From assembly GCA_963169355.1 (NCBI GenBank), contig CAUJCR010000012.1, positions 62,001 through 126,000 of the forward strand: a DNA stretch of 64,000 bases, in the 5' to 3' direction. This document shows, piece by piece, positions 28,001 to 36,784 of the stretch. Origin of the DNA: Bacteroidota bacterium (GTDB lineage Bacteria; Bacteroidota; Bacteroidia; B-17B0; Aurantibacillaceae). The notes beneath the pieces are model-generated. The model searched no databases and had not been told where the DNA came from. It worked only from the letters and a program-made list of their open reading frames with translations. Positions within the stretch are counted from its first letter, which is position 1, and each line of letters starts with the position of its first letter. The position numbers and the translations under genes are program-made.

Positions 28001-28434
28001 ACCAACATAATAAAGGAACAGTAACCGACGGATTAGATATTGCCTTAATTTGTTTTAATAAACAAACTAAACAACTTGAATACGTTAATGCAAACAGACC
28101 GCTATATATAATTTCAAATGATGAATTAATTACCTTAACCTCCGAGAATATTACCATTGGCGGTGAAGGCGATATTAATACCGTTATTCCAACCAAGAAG
28201 ATGACTTTAAAAACTGGTGATTTATTATTTATGTTTACCGATGGTATTACCGACCAATTTGGTGGAGAACGTAATAAAAAATATAATCCAGCTCGTTTAA
28301 GACAATTTTTATTAATGCACAATCATTTGTCGTTAACACAACTAGAGTCTGGTTTAACAACCGAAATTACCGAGTGGCAAGGCAAATCAGAACAAACAGA
28401 TGACATCCTACTCATAGGATTAAAAATTGCATAA
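25048..28434 (+). CDS. Two-component-type beta-propeller sensor fused to SpoIIE phosphatase
   Basis: I chose the GTG at 25048 because it places KKTGKIFFILFLLTQVAYSQ as a signal peptide; a TTG at 25000 also exists. Residues 25-720 form the periplasmic propeller repeats seen in hybrid sensors (GGLWLGTNNGLSRFNG, NLWIGTLNDGL, IWVGTYGGGAFRY). A Y_Y_Y domain is at about 752-792 (YTYKLIGYDKDWSSL), a membrane helix at 815-835, and a coiled coil follows. The C-terminal 250 residues are a SpoIIE PP2C phosphatase: SGDYYWF, VVDCTGHGVPGAFMS and FTDGITDQFGG supply the metal-binding Asp residues. It probably turns an external signal into dephosphorylation of an anti-sigma-factor antagonist or similar. Confidence 0.93.
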   Translation: MKKTGKIFFILFLLTQVAYSQKMNLQKFSVKEGLIQSTVKHIQKGGHGGLWLGTNNGLSRFNGKTFENFTTSNGLPSNDITALLFADKALYIGTRKGFCSFNGNKIEILPIYKNITGTVVKLLEKNNILHVLTTKGYYRLNILGTSPIIDSVAIPNIIAQQIRDAEFDEDGNLWIATSQKGLYLMELNICTKIPKFILIQNATSSTSINKKLIRIVNFNTSNLLKGNSISSIEFDNRHNLIISDSDNGIAEIKFDYINNNGIQANYIQFSSTVSDFHARTVNIYKDTEGNIYLATDGFNIIKIPIDKNTGENVYNEAFIIPSRNSLCFAEDNFQNLWIGTLNDGLICMSTSSSLSFNKSTGLGEEKVVSVFVSGDSAIWVGTYGGGAFRYKHNEFKSCFWPQGITESIIKSITEDNQQNIWLGTIGGGIDIINKNDFQKELKISKVLKERDGLTSNYVSYLYKDSKGAIWAGYLSSSKIDRIVSVNGEYKITSFTISDLAKFNVTCITDDNEGNIWVTSNEGVWSLNPKTGHVDNQFAVFKNIQTIAKDWNGNMWLGSSDIGVIILKNKLKARYFEQNATNAIEKINAENGISSNYINTILFDKEFAWLITNNGINQLKIDYYLNNIKEIKSFHKGQNFASYDNKPNTSVFDKSHVLWIGSIEGLTQYKNFSITNHENKQQPQLFITSLLIENKKIDWTDADLFTSGEYSGISFKGFYNWHKIPNNLVLDYKHSSLQFNLSTDNIANQQSMNYTYKLIGYDKDWSSLFGSNEITYRNLPAGDYSLIIKTSASNDFSEKKEYVYSFSIVPPFWKTKWFYILISIILIVSLYVFIVNREKRLKREKMRLELLIKARTSEIEAQKREIELQNSLIQGINKDLTDSIKYAQRIQQTILPDSSVLEKHFADYCVMYKPRNIVSGDYYWFAEQNDLVYVAVVDCTGHGVPGAFMSLISSSILTESVKEHISQHDPVKMLEYLRQEMSAKLNQHNKGTVTDGLDIALICFNKQTKQLEYVNANRPLYIISNDELITLTSENITIGGEGDINTVIPTKKMTLKTGDLLFMFTDGITDQFGGERNKKYNPARLRQFLLMHNHLSLTQLESGLTTEITEWQGKSEQTDDILLIGLKIA

Positions 28435-28438
28435 GGCA

Positions 28439-30475
28439 ATGATTCATTTGAAGTCTATACCCTTTCTAAAAATTATATTACCCTACTTAGTTGGTTTATT
28501 AATTTGCATTAATACTGGAACATTTCATTCGTTACATCTCGTATTTACTTTAGTAGCCTTACTGTGGTTAATAGCATTTATAATTCAAAAAATAACAACA
28601 GCTCACAAAGCCAAAAAGATACTCTTCATTTTGCTTACTAATGCATTATTGTTTTTATCGGCATTTGAAAGTTGTTTTGTATATAATGCTCGTATAAACA
28701 TCAACCATTATACCAACTACCATTTATCGGGTTCGCAAGCTATTTTTGCTAGAGTAAATAACATTCCAGTAAAAGGCGAAAAAATTATTAAAGTACCTAT
28801 AGAAGTTTCTTGTATTCAATTTAATCAGGAATGGAAATACAGCCAAGGGCAAAGTTATGTATATATCAAAAACGAAAAGGCAATAATGCCAAATTTAGGA
28901 GAGGTGCTTTTCTTTAAAACAAATTTTAATATAATTAATCCCACTAAAAACCCAGGCGAGTTTGATTACAAGGCTTACCTCGAACGTCAAAATATTTTTA
29001 GTGTGGCTTATCCAACCGACACAATTATTAAAATTCAGGATGATAAATTCCAATATCGCCCCTCCGAAATAGGCGTTGTGATAAAATCTAAACTCATCGG
29101 TTTATTACGAACATGTGAACTGTCACAAGAAGCGTTTTCCATAGGTGCAGCTTTAATGTTGGGTTATGATGATGAAATTGAAAATGATATTTTGCAAAGT
29201 TTCTCTCACTCGGGCACACTTCATATTTTATCAGTATCGGGTATGCACACTGGTGTTTTGTACGCTATTCTCATTTGGGTTTTCTCGTTAATTGATAAAC
29301 ACGAACGTTATAAAAAAACAAGGTGCCTTGTCATCATTAGTTTTTTAATTTTATTTGTTTTAATTACAGGCGTATCGCCCTCTGTATTAAGAGCAGCGCT
29401 GATGTTGGCGCTGATGGTATTAGGACAAACATTTTATAAAAAAGGAAATTCTTATAATACTCTTTTATTTTCTGCATTCATTATTTTATTATATAATCCG
29501 TATCTCATCATTGATGTAGGCTTTCTGTTAAGCTATTTGGCAGTATTTGGCATCTTATATCTTTATCCTTTACTTTTTAATCGTTATCCTGTTCAGCAAC
29601 CAATTTTAAAATTTTTATGGTCTAGTGTACTTATTTCTTTTTCGGCAACTCTATTTACATTACCTATTTCATTATTTTATTTTCATCAGTTTCCTATTTG
29701 GTTTGTAGTTTCTAACATTATTATTATTCCCATCAGCACGGCGTTATTAGTTCTCACTATCTTGCTTGTAGCTCTATATAAACTCGTATTTATAAAAACA
29801 ATGTTAGTTGTTTTAATTAATTCATTAACATCGTTGATGTTATGGTTTACAAGATTAACTGACCATCCGAAATTTGGGTTTATTGATTTTATCCCTTTTT
29901 CAGCTATTGATTTTTTTCTTCTATCAGTTCTTATCTGTTTTATGTTAATAGCCTTTCAACTTAAAAGTTACAAATTTTTAATCGCCTCTGGCTGGATAGG
30001 TATTTTTTGGATTTTAAGCTCAATCATCTGTCATTATCAGCAATCGCAAGAAAAAGAACTCACGGTGTTTCATGTAAAACGAAAAACAGCTTACATTGTG
30101 CGTATAGGTCATCAGGTTTACGCATCACTCCATCAATTATCCGACAAAGAATTTCAACGCTATGTAAAACCTTATCTATTAGGCATCTCTAATTTAAGCA
30201 TCATACAAGCCAATGATAAAATAATAAGTATGCCTCACACCACTGTTACAAATAGCACTTGGATATCGCCTCCTAAAAATAGTAACTCAAGCATTATTAT
30301 TGTATCCAATAATCAGTTGCCAGAAATTAAGCACCTTCATCAAAATAAGATAACCATTATTGCAGATTGCACGAACAGTTATACCTTTGTAAAGAAATTA
30401 AAAAAACAATGTGCTCAGCTCCATATAGAGTGTTATGCTATTAACGAACAAGGAAGTATAAGTATAAAATTATAG
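28439..30475 (+). CDS. comEC: ComEC/Rec2 family DNA-uptake channel protein
   Basis: The 678-residue membrane protein starts at ATG 28439, 4 bases after the SpoIIE-sensor stop. An N-terminal pair of helices (LKIILPYLVGLLICINTG) is followed by a DUF4131-type soluble insert (NPTKNPGEFDYKAYLERQNI). The competence domain follows: IGAALMLGYDDEI, SGTLHILSVSGMHTGVLYAI, ITGVSPSVLRAALMLALMVL. At least eight membrane helices are visible. The C-terminal part lacks the HxHxDH metallo-beta-lactamase motif of full-length ComEC, as is common in Bacteroidota. It should carry single-stranded DNA across the inner membrane. Confidence 0.92.
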   Translation: MIHLKSIPFLKIILPYLVGLLICINTGTFHSLHLVFTLVALLWLIAFIIQKITTAHKAKKILFILLTNALLFLSAFESCFVYNARININHYTNYHLSGSQAIFARVNNIPVKGEKIIKVPIEVSCIQFNQEWKYSQGQSYVYIKNEKAIMPNLGEVLFFKTNFNIINPTKNPGEFDYKAYLERQNIFSVAYPTDTIIKIQDDKFQYRPSEIGVVIKSKLIGLLRTCELSQEAFSIGAALMLGYDDEIENDILQSFSHSGTLHILSVSGMHTGVLYAILIWVFSLIDKHERYKKTRCLVIISFLILFVLITGVSPSVLRAALMLALMVLGQTFYKKGNSYNTLLFSAFIILLYNPYLIIDVGFLLSYLAVFGILYLYPLLFNRYPVQQPILKFLWSSVLISFSATLFTLPISLFYFHQFPIWFVVSNIIIIPISTALLVLTILLVALYKLVFIKTMLVVLINSLTSLMLWFTRLTDHPKFGFIDFIPFSAIDFFLLSVLICFMLIAFQLKSYKFLIASGWIGIFWILSSIICHYQQSQEKELTVFHVKRKTAYIVRIGHQVYASLHQLSDKEFQRYVKPYLLGISNLSIIQANDKIISMPHTTVTNSTWISPPKNSNSSIIIVSNNQLPEIKHLHQNKITIIADCTNSYTFVKKLKKQCAQLHIECYAINEQGSISIKL

Positions 30476-30477
30476 TT

Positions 30478-31470
30478 ATGAAACTTAGAATTGGTGATAA
30501 AGTTAGATTTTTAGATGAAGTGGGTGAAGGCACCATTACGAGAATTAAGGACAAAGACACCGTATATGTAGAAATGAATGACGGCTTTGAAATTCCTTAT
30601 CCTGTTAAAAAACTTGTACCAGTACACACCGAGCTAATCTTAAATCCAGAGGTTGAAAACATTGAGTTAGAACTCGAAACCACACTGACTGATTGTGTTT
30701 ATTTTATTATAGAACCCGATCACAACATGCCTTTATTGGTAAGCGATTATAAATTTTATCTTTTCAATTCTTCGGCTTATAGCATGATGTTTACTTATAG
30801 TATTAAAGACGAAGCGCATTTTCAAACATTAAAGCAAGGGCAATTAGGCGCTTATCAAAAGGTACTTTTAAAGCAAGTTAAAAAAGATTTTTTTAAAGAA
30901 TTTGTAAAGCATAAAATTGAATGTTTATTTTTTAAAAACACTTATTACAAATCTCAGATACCTTTAGCCGAAGTTTTACATATTGATGAAAGAGTTCTAG
31001 CACAATCTAATTTATTAACGCATAATGAGTTTAAAAATCAAGTTATTGCATTTGTATTGAAAGATGATTTTTTAGATAAAAAACAAGTTATCCAAAATCT
31101 AACAACGGAGGATGTGATGCGACTGAAATCCATCAAGGAATTTAAACAACCTAAAAAAGTGTCGGCTGTAAAACAACAACTCAAAGATTTAAGTCGTGAA
31201 ATTGATTTACATATTGAGGAGTTAGTAGATTCGCATAAAGGCCTAACCAATTATGAAATTATGTCGATACAAATTCAGCGGTTTGAAAAAGAATTAGATT
31301 TTTGTATGGCTAACGGTTATAAGAAATTAATTGCCATACATGGCGTTGGAAACGGCAAACTAAAACAGGAAATTGTTGCCATTTTAAAAACCCATAGCCA
31401 GCTTGAGTTTTATGATGCCTCATATAAGGAATATGGATATGGCGCTACTGAAATTAGAATCCGTAGCTAA
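30478..31470 (+). CDS. DUF2027/Smr domain protein
   Basis: The 330-residue protein has an N-terminal SH3-like DUF2027 segment (MKLRIGDKVRFLDEVGEGTI...PYPVKKLVPV, residues 1-60). A middle DUF2027 region follows, then a C-terminal Smr domain (about 240-330) with REIDLHIEEL, YKKLIAIHGVGNGKLKQEI and YGYGATEIRI. The Smr domain (MutS2 C-terminal type) has nuclease or nucleic-acid-binding activity in characterised proteins; DHxHG-like DLHIEEL and HGVGNG motifs are present. No MutS part is fused. It is 2 bases downstream of comEC and so co-transcribed with it; a link to DNA processing is inference. Confidence 0.9.
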   Translation: MKLRIGDKVRFLDEVGEGTITRIKDKDTVYVEMNDGFEIPYPVKKLVPVHTELILNPEVENIELELETTLTDCVYFIIEPDHNMPLLVSDYKFYLFNSSAYSMMFTYSIKDEAHFQTLKQGQLGAYQKVLLKQVKKDFFKEFVKHKIECLFFKNTYYKSQIPLAEVLHIDERVLAQSNLLTHNEFKNQVIAFVLKDDFLDKKQVIQNLTTEDVMRLKSIKEFKQPKKVSAVKQQLKDLSREIDLHIEELVDSHKGLTNYEIMSIQIQRFEKELDFCMANGYKKLIAIHGVGNGKLKQEIVAILKTHSQLEFYDASYKEYGYGATEIRIRS

Positions 31471-31481
31471 ACGTATTGTAT

Positions 31482-33389
31482 TTATTCTTCACTATCACAA
31501 TGAAAACGGGGTTGCTTTTTAGCTTGAGGCTTTGTAACCTTCGCCCCTTTTTGTTTCTCGACAATGAGTTTTGCTATAATTCTTGCTCTTTCTTTTTGAA
31601 TGTCTGCTTGTAATTTTAAATCCTCCTCTTTATCGTAATATATTTGACCATCAATAATTGTTGTTTGAACTTTAGCATAAACGCTCATTGGATTATCCGT
31701 CCATAAAACCACATCACCCGATTTGCCTACTTTAATACTTCCTACTTTATCATCAATATGCAACATCTTAGCAGGGTTTATAGTTACTAATTTTAGTGCT
31801 TGAACCTCAGTAAGTTCGCCATATTTAATAGTTTTAGCAGCTTCTTGATTTAAACGACGTCCCATTTCAGCATCATCGCTATTAATAGCTGTATTTACAC
31901 CAGCTTTAGTTAGCATGGCCGCATTATATGGTAAAGCATCCATCACTTCTAATTTATAAGCCCACCAATCGGCAAAGGTTGAAGCGTTTGTTCCGTGCGC
32001 TTTAATTTTATCAGCTACCTTATAACCTTCTAAAACATGTGTAAAAGTATTTACTTTAAACTTCATACTATCTGCCACATGCAACAACATGTTTAACTCG
32101 CTTTGCACATAGCTATGGCAAGTAATATCACGTTTACCATCCATAATTTCTACCAAAGCATCTAATCCTAAATCTTTTTTAGGAGCCGTTAAATTTTCTT
32201 TAGCAATTTGCTTAGGTGATAGTTTAGAGAATGCTTCCATTTGTTGTTGATAAGCTTTGGCTCTTGTAAAATAATCGTAATACACCTGCTCCACACCCAT
32301 TCGGGTTTGCGGGAAGCGTTTAGTATCAGGATTAAGACCGTTAGAATGTTTTACGTTTTCACCCAAAGCAAATTTTATAAATGCAGGAGCTTTCTCGTAT
32401 TTTAATTCATCAGCGCCTTTACCCCAACGTAATTTTATTAAAACACTCTGTCCTCCAATAGGGTTTGCTGAACCATGTAACAACTGGGCTGTAGTAACAC
32501 CACCAGCTAGTTGACGATAGATATTTATATCCTCAGGATTCACCACATCACCCATTCTTGCCTCCGCACTACTTGCATTAGCCCATTCATTTACTCCATA
32601 TAAAGCAATGTGCGAATGTTCATCAATAATTCCAGGCGTTAAGTGTAAACCTTTGGCATTAATAATTTTTGCAAAGGCCGTTTTGGGTGCATCAATATTT
32701 GGTGCTATGCGAACTATTTTTCCATCTACAATATATACATCGTATTCTTTTAAAATTGAATCCGCTTCATTTGTCCAAATGGTTGCATCTTTAATTAAAA
32801 CAGCATCATAACGTTTCTTAAACTTACCCCAAAGGTCTTTTATTAAGCCTTCAGATTCTGGCAAAGGCTCGCCATAAGCGGTAAATGGATAATATACTTT
32901 TCCAATATCTATTTTATGGTTATGCTTAGGTTTAACTTTTACACTATCACTCGATATAAAAGTCATATTAAAATCCATCCATTCTCCATCGTTAGTTTGC
33001 CCCTTACCCGAAAAAGATTTTGATGACTCGGTATAATTTCCAGACAATCGCACTGAATTAATTGAATCTCTCATAAAACTAAGAGTAAGCAAATTATTTT
33101 TAAACGTAAGGTTTCCTTTTAATTTATTACTATCAGATACTATTACTAGTGCTTTATAGTGTTGTTGCTCGGGTAAGATATTTACTTTAAATTGTTCTTT
33201 ACCAAGACTTAATTGATAATTACCCGAGATATTTGGAGCACTTAAATCGCTGTAACTATGTTTTACACCATTACTCCATGTTTCGTAAATAATAGCGTCG
33301 TCTTCAAAAACAGATTTATTGCAAATAAAAAAATTAGCATACATGCCTGCTTTTAGACTTCCTATTTTATCTTGCACACCAATAAACAT
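31482..33389 (-). CDS. Amidohydrolase-family protein, 3' part (frameshifted from the 33413-34507 part)
   Basis: This frame encodes the second module of a two-module amidohydrolase. It carries the metal motif EHSHIALYG (HxH), GGVTTAQLLHGSANPIGGQS, ITCHSYVQSEL, FTHVLEGYKVADKIKAHG and INSDDAEMGRR, ending ALKLVTINPAKML...VGSIKVGKSGDVVLWT. Its apparent start MFIGVQDKIG is not a real N terminus: reading further upstream in the same frame gives ALKALTFNPAMFIGVQDKIGSLKAG, the usual inner junction of the family. A missing A in an A-tract (T-tract at 33422-33426 on the plus strand) separates it from the upstream part. If repaired, the protein is about 1,000 residues and periplasmic. Either a decayed gene or an assembly error. 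Confidence 0.85.
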   Translation of the reverse strand: MFIGVQDKIGSLKAGMYANFFICNKSVFEDDAIIYETWSNGVKHSYSDLSAPNISGNYQLSLGKEQFKVNILPEQQHYKALVIVSDSNKLKGNLTFKNNLLTLSFMRDSINSVRLSGNYTESSKSFSGKGQTNDGEWMDFNMTFISSDSVKVKPKHNHKIDIGKVYYPFTAYGEPLPESEGLIKDLWGKFKKRYDAVLIKDATIWTNEADSILKEYDVYIVDGKIVRIAPNIDAPKTAFAKIINAKGLHLTPGIIDEHSHIALYGVNEWANASSAEARMGDVVNPEDINIYRQLAGGVTTAQLLHGSANPIGGQSVLIKLRWGKGADELKYEKAPAFIKFALGENVKHSNGLNPDTKRFPQTRMGVEQVYYDYFTRAKAYQQQMEAFSKLSPKQIAKENLTAPKKDLGLDALVEIMDGKRDITCHSYVQSELNMLLHVADSMKFKVNTFTHVLEGYKVADKIKAHGTNASTFADWWAYKLEVMDALPYNAAMLTKAGVNTAINSDDAEMGRRLNQEAAKTIKYGELTEVQALKLVTINPAKMLHIDDKVGSIKVGKSGDVVLWTDNPMSVYAKVQTTIIDGQIYYDKEEDLKLQADIQKERARIIAKLIVEKQKGAKVTKPQAKKQPRFHCDSEE

Positions 33390-33412
33390 AGCTGGATTAA
33401 AGGTTAAAGCTT

Positions 33413-34507
33413 TTAAGGCTGTTTTTCTGACAAGCCATACTTTACCGCTTTGCGTATGTTATTTAAAAATTGTGATTTATCTTTTAAATCGGCACTGGTG
33501 ATACAAAATTGTACATAGTTTTTTTCTAATGTAGAAAGATTAGCTGGTGCCATTTCCCAATGTTTTAAATCCGTAAGCGATACTTGTTCGGCATCAAATG
33601 GATCTTCAACATCCATAGCTTCTGGGAAATTTACTGGTATAATAAATCGTGCGTAAGTGTTTTGTATGTCGTATAAACGTTGGTACTCATCGCCTGCTCC
33701 TTTAATAATATATTTTACTTTAAATTCATCACCAATTTGTTTAGCTTTAACAGCATTGTATTTATTACTCACCTCCATAATAGATGGTAATTCTTGCAAT
33801 TTATTAAAAGCATCAAGGCTCAAATTAAATTCCTTGTTAGGGTTTTTAGACTCGGCATACCATTTTGCATCATAATACGTTTGGCGCAACAAAGCCATGC
33901 TACCCATTAAAGAGGTAGGATATAACTGCGATGAACTACCTTTGTTAAACGAATAAAATCCTGCGGCTCTATCTTTTATAAAACTTTCGTTTTCTTTTTG
34001 GTTTGATAGATTAACTAAAACGCCACTTCCTCTCACAATACCATCTTTTGATGAAGTAAGCACAGCACCTATGCCTTGTTTTCTTAGCTCATCAGCTTGT
34101 TTTTCTTGATGTGTAAATACAGATTTTGCTTCTACATCACTTTTAATAGCTTGATTCCAAGCGTATGCACCTGTTTTTGGATTATCTCCCATATTCTCCT
34201 TTTTTACTGGAGGTATACCGTAATCGCTATACAAATCAATAAATGCTGGATAAATATGCTTGCCATCCAAATTTACTACAATTGCCTCTTTGGGTGCTTC
34301 TAAATTAGTACCCGCTTTTAAAACCTTGCCATCTTTAATAATTAAAGTGGCTTGATTTAGCACCTCATCGGTGCTTACATGCAGTGTACAATAGGTAAAC
34401 GCATAAGTAGTGTGTGTGTTATCAACAGCGCCATTGCTGGGTTTTGATATTTGAGAAATACCAACTTGAAACTGTAAAACAATTATAATGAAGAATAATA
34501 AACGCAT
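33413..34507 (-). CDS. Amidohydrolase-family protein, 5' part (truncated by frameshift)
   Basis: This is the N-terminal 364 residues of the two-module amidohydrolase: signal peptide (MRLLFFIIIVLQFQVGISQ), then a degenerate amidohydrolase module (LNQATLIIKDGKVLKAGTNL, HIYPAFIDLYSDYGIPPVKK). It lacks the HxH motif, as usual for the first module of this family. It stops at KAVKYGLSEKQP, where related proteins continue with ALKALTFNPA. One added A after GAAAAA would restore the frame (SEKTALKALTFNPA). No stop codons or other lesions interrupt either half, so the break is recent or is a sequencing/assembly slip. Confidence 0.85.
   Translation of the reverse strand: MRLLFFIIIVLQFQVGISQISKPSNGAVDNTHTTYAFTYCTLHVSTDEVLNQATLIIKDGKVLKAGTNLEAPKEAIVVNLDGKHIYPAFIDLYSDYGIPPVKKENMGDNPKTGAYAWNQAIKSDVEAKSVFTHQEKQADELRKQGIGAVLTSSKDGIVRGSGVLVNLSNQKENESFIKDRAAGFYSFNKGSSSQLYPTSLMGSMALLRQTYYDAKWYAESKNPNKEFNLSLDAFNKLQELPSIMEVSNKYNAVKAKQIGDEFKVKYIIKGAGDEYQRLYDIQNTYARFIIPVNFPEAMDVEDPFDAEQVSLTDLKHWEMAPANLSTLEKNYVQFCITSADLKDKSQFLNNIRKAVKYGLSEKQP
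33422..33426 (-). other. Frameshift site: homopolymer in the amidohydrolase gene
   Basis: The plus strand reads GTTTTTC, so the coding strand has five A residues. Six would join the two amidohydrolase frames into one. No X-XXY-YYZ slippery heptamer in the coding phase and no clear downstream stem support programmed frameshifting. Confidence 0.75.
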
Positions 34508-34575
34508 GAGGTATATTTTTATAACAAATATAAGGTAATTGCCCCTCGAATAAAATTTTGCTTTTGTATTTAATT

Positions 34576-34595
34576 AAACAGAAATTGTTAATTTT
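34576..34595 (+). repeat. 20-bp exact repeat, copy 1
   Basis: AAACAGAAATTGTTAATTTT occurs here and again at 37871-37890, where it overlaps the promoter of the cytochrome c gene. It contains the small inverted repeat AACA-n5-TGTT. Here it lies 69 bases upstream of the amidohydrolase start but in the opposite orientation. The remainder of the gap 34508-34665 shows nothing else. Confidence 0.45.
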
Positions 34596-34665
34596 TAGAT
34601 TAAAACAGTATTCATCAACTATTCGAGTAGTTTTAAATTACAACCAAGAGGTAACAAATGCTTGA

Positions 34666-35169
34666 TTACAATTTCTTTAAAAATTGGCGATGATTGACGG
34701 TAAATTCACGAGTTAATTTAGACAGTAGCTCATAGTCGTAGAAATATTTTTGTTGGTTTTTGCTTGAAATCATACAAGGCGTTGGTTTATTTTCAATAAT
34801 TTCAATTGTATTTTTGGTATTCCTACTCAACATAAAATAACATCTTTCTTTTTGTATTTGCCTTGACTTAATAATGGTATTAACCTCTAGTAAAGAAAGA
34901 GAGTTTATCAAAAACAAGAAACGATATTTGTCTTGATGTTTCACAAAATAATTGACACATGAAGAACAATTTAAGTTTGAAATGAGAATGATAGGTAATT
35001 CATCAGTAAGCATCTGTTTTGTTTCCATCTGTTCCAACTCATTATTAAATACAGAATGCAACATTGTATCGCAACGAGTTGTTACATCTATTTGCGAATA
35101 TATTGTGAAGCTAAAGAAAGATAGAAGTATAATGCTAATCCGTCTTAATCTTATATTTCCTAACTCCAT
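34666..35169 (-). CDS. Secreted CxxC protein of the GGLFGYKYV cassette
   Basis: The 167-residue protein has a signal peptide (ISIILLSFFSFTIYSQ, residues 11-26). After a helical stretch comes ELPIILISNLNCSSCVNYFV, a strand followed by C68-S-S-C71 at the start of a helix. That placement is typical of thioredoxin-like folds, although the rest is too divergent to name a family. Further Cys residues are at 33 and in RCYFML and TPCMISS. It is the last gene of a five-gene minus-strand cassette and overlaps the preceding gene by 35 bases. A redox or sensing role in the periplasm is inference. Confidence 0.7.
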   Translation of the reverse strand: MELGNIRLRRISIILLSFFSFTIYSQIDVTTRCDTMLHSVFNNELEQMETKQMLTDELPIILISNLNCSSCVNYFVKHQDKYRFLFLINSLSLLEVNTIIKSRQIQKERCYFMLSRNTKNTIEIIENKPTPCMISSKNQQKYFYDYELLSKLTREFTVNHRQFLKKL

Positions 35170-36334
35170 AACTTAGATTTTTTTCTTTAATCATTTTATT
35201 GATTTTAGAATTATAGTCTTTATCTAAATCAAATGATTTAGTTTCTATATTATCAATAAATGGAAAATAAACAATAGTAAACTCATTATTTCCATTATAA
35301 ACAATTCCATTCACGTTCCCAAAAAAGCCCTCGGCTAGTTCATGGTTATTGGTATAAGTTTGATTTGCTTCGTAAAAATTAGAGACAAGTGTAGAAGTGC
35401 TTAGTTCCCATTTATCGTGTACCTTTAACCAAATATCAAACAAACACTTGGGACTACTCGGTAATTTTATCATTACTAAAAGATGAGTGCTATCTAAAAG
35501 AAAAATCTTTTGAATTCTTTTTAATAAAACTTCATCTTTTTGAAGCATAGCATTAATCCCTTCCTTTGTATAATTATTTTGAGAGCGAATTTCATTCAAA
35601 TAAATTTGATTTGAATCTAAACGATTGGAGCAGATAGAATCTATCTTTGAGAAATTAGTGTCATAAAAATATATTTTATACTCAGTAGTCAAAGAATAAG
35701 CAATCAAACCATTGTAAATACTAAACCATTGGTGAATAAAATGGCTGAAAATAGCATTACTTTCATCCATTCTTTTTAAATCAGTTATCATCCGTTCTTT
35801 TAATAACAGCTTACCCCATAAATGCCTATGTGGTGAATCGGCAGGATGAAAATTATAATTTACATACAGGAAATATTCATTATTACTTAACTTTCTTATT
35901 TGATTAAAAGAATATTTATTAGTTATGGTAGAAGTATTAGTAATCTTATTTCCTAAAACCTCAAAAAGATAAATAAATTTATCAGTTAATAAGCTGATTG
36001 TACTATCAGCAACCGCAATAGAAAACACATTATCATGAATCAAGTTTTTGGTATGCTTAGAATTATCAATCTGTATCGAATCTATCAAGCCAGACACCTC
36101 ATTATATCTATAAATCTGACGATAATTTGTATGATTGTAATTATACTTTGTTATAAAATAGGTAATCCCCGAATTACATGTAGAAACAATAGCATTTACA
36201 CTACTTGTTTCATTCGACTTAATTTTTAAATTTTTATTTGAAAGTTCTATTATTTGATTCCCTTGTGATAATAGAATTATTGGTAGTAAAGTCATTACTA
36301 CCAATAATCTTCGACCACTATATATTAAAGCCAT
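35135..36334 (-). CDS. Secreted propeller-like hypothetical protein of the cassette
   Basis: This 399-residue protein has an N-terminal signal (LLVVMTLLPIILLSQGNQ). The body is Asn-, Ser- and Tyr-rich with repeated beta-strand pairs (GITYFITKYNYNHTNYRQIY, NVFSIAVADSTISLLTDKFI, NEYFLYVNYNFHPADSPHRH). This is compatible with the 6-bladed propellers found beside small secreted peptides in Bacteroidota. I cannot assign a catalytic or binding site. It overlaps the genes on both sides (17 bases upstream, 35 downstream), indicating translational coupling. Surface or periplasmic placement is inferred from the signal. Confidence 0.7.
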   Translation of the reverse strand: MALIYSGRRLLVVMTLLPIILLSQGNQIIELSNKNLKIKSNETSSVNAIVSTCNSGITYFITKYNYNHTNYRQIYRYNEVSGLIDSIQIDNSKHTKNLIHDNVFSIAVADSTISLLTDKFIYLFEVLGNKITNTSTITNKYSFNQIRKLSNNEYFLYVNYNFHPADSPHRHLWGKLLLKERMITDLKRMDESNAIFSHFIHQWFSIYNGLIAYSLTTEYKIYFYDTNFSKIDSICSNRLDSNQIYLNEIRSQNNYTKEGINAMLQKDEVLLKRIQKIFLLDSTHLLVMIKLPSSPKCLFDIWLKVHDKWELSTSTLVSNFYEANQTYTNNHELAEGFFGNVNGIVYNGNNEFTIVYFPFIDNIETKSFDLDKDYNSKINKMIKEKNLSYGVRKYKIKTD

Positions 36335-36767
36335 ACTCCTTCGCTTCTTCGCGGTTTAAAATCTTATACTCTAATTTATTTTCTTCCAAGTTGTAATCGT
36401 ACAATACAAGAAAATTATTATTGTAAATAAAATTACCTTTTTGAATTTCATCTCTAGAATTTTGAATTTTCTCAAATACTAGGATTTCAACCTCATTTAA
36501 TTCATCATTTGAAAGTTCAGTTTCAAATGCTTGAGCATTTTTCCATTTACAACTAGTCATACCAGGATCTGAACAGGCTAATATGGCATTAAAGCCTCCA
36601 TTTCCATTACTAGTTATTGTAGCATCAACATATTTGTAACCAAACAATCCGCCATTACTTTTTGTAATAGTTGTGTATGTCGGAGTTGATAATAATTCAG
36701 CATCTGGGTTAATTGCAAATCCTTTGATTGTAGAAAGGCAAATTGCAGAAATAATTAATGTTCTCAT
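36318..36767 (-). CDS. Small secreted protein, GGLFGYKYV family, paralogue 2
   Basis: The 149-residue protein has a short signal (LIISAICLSTIKGFA). It contains GGLFGYKYV at residues 39-47, CSDPGMTSCK (Cys65 and Cys73, C-x7-C), NFIYNNNFLVLYDYNLEENK and the C-terminal REEAKEYGF. Each of these has a counterpart in the product of 36785-37195, so the genes arose by tandem duplication. It is 17 bases downstream of that gene and overlaps the propeller-like gene. I know no family with this motif set; gene order recalls Bacteroidota small-peptide/propeller clusters. Confidence 0.75.
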   Translation of the reverse strand: MRTLIISAICLSTIKGFAINPDAELLSTPTYTTITKSNGGLFGYKYVDATITSNGNGGFNAILACSDPGMTSCKWKNAQAFETELSNDELNEVEILVFEKIQNSRDEIQKGNFIYNNNFLVLYDYNLEENKLEYKILNREEAKEYGFNI

Positions 36768-36784
36768 CTTTTTTTATTTGTTTA

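Noticed and set aside
27810-28322. 170-codon frame on the minus strand
   Set aside because: It lies antisense to the SpoIIE phosphatase domain, whose metal-binding motifs are intact on the plus strand.
33400-33440. Programmed -1 frameshifting in the amidohydrolase gene
   Set aside because: The A5 tract is not in an X-XXY-YYZ arrangement in the coding phase and no stable downstream structure was seen. A one-base deletion or assembly error is simpler.
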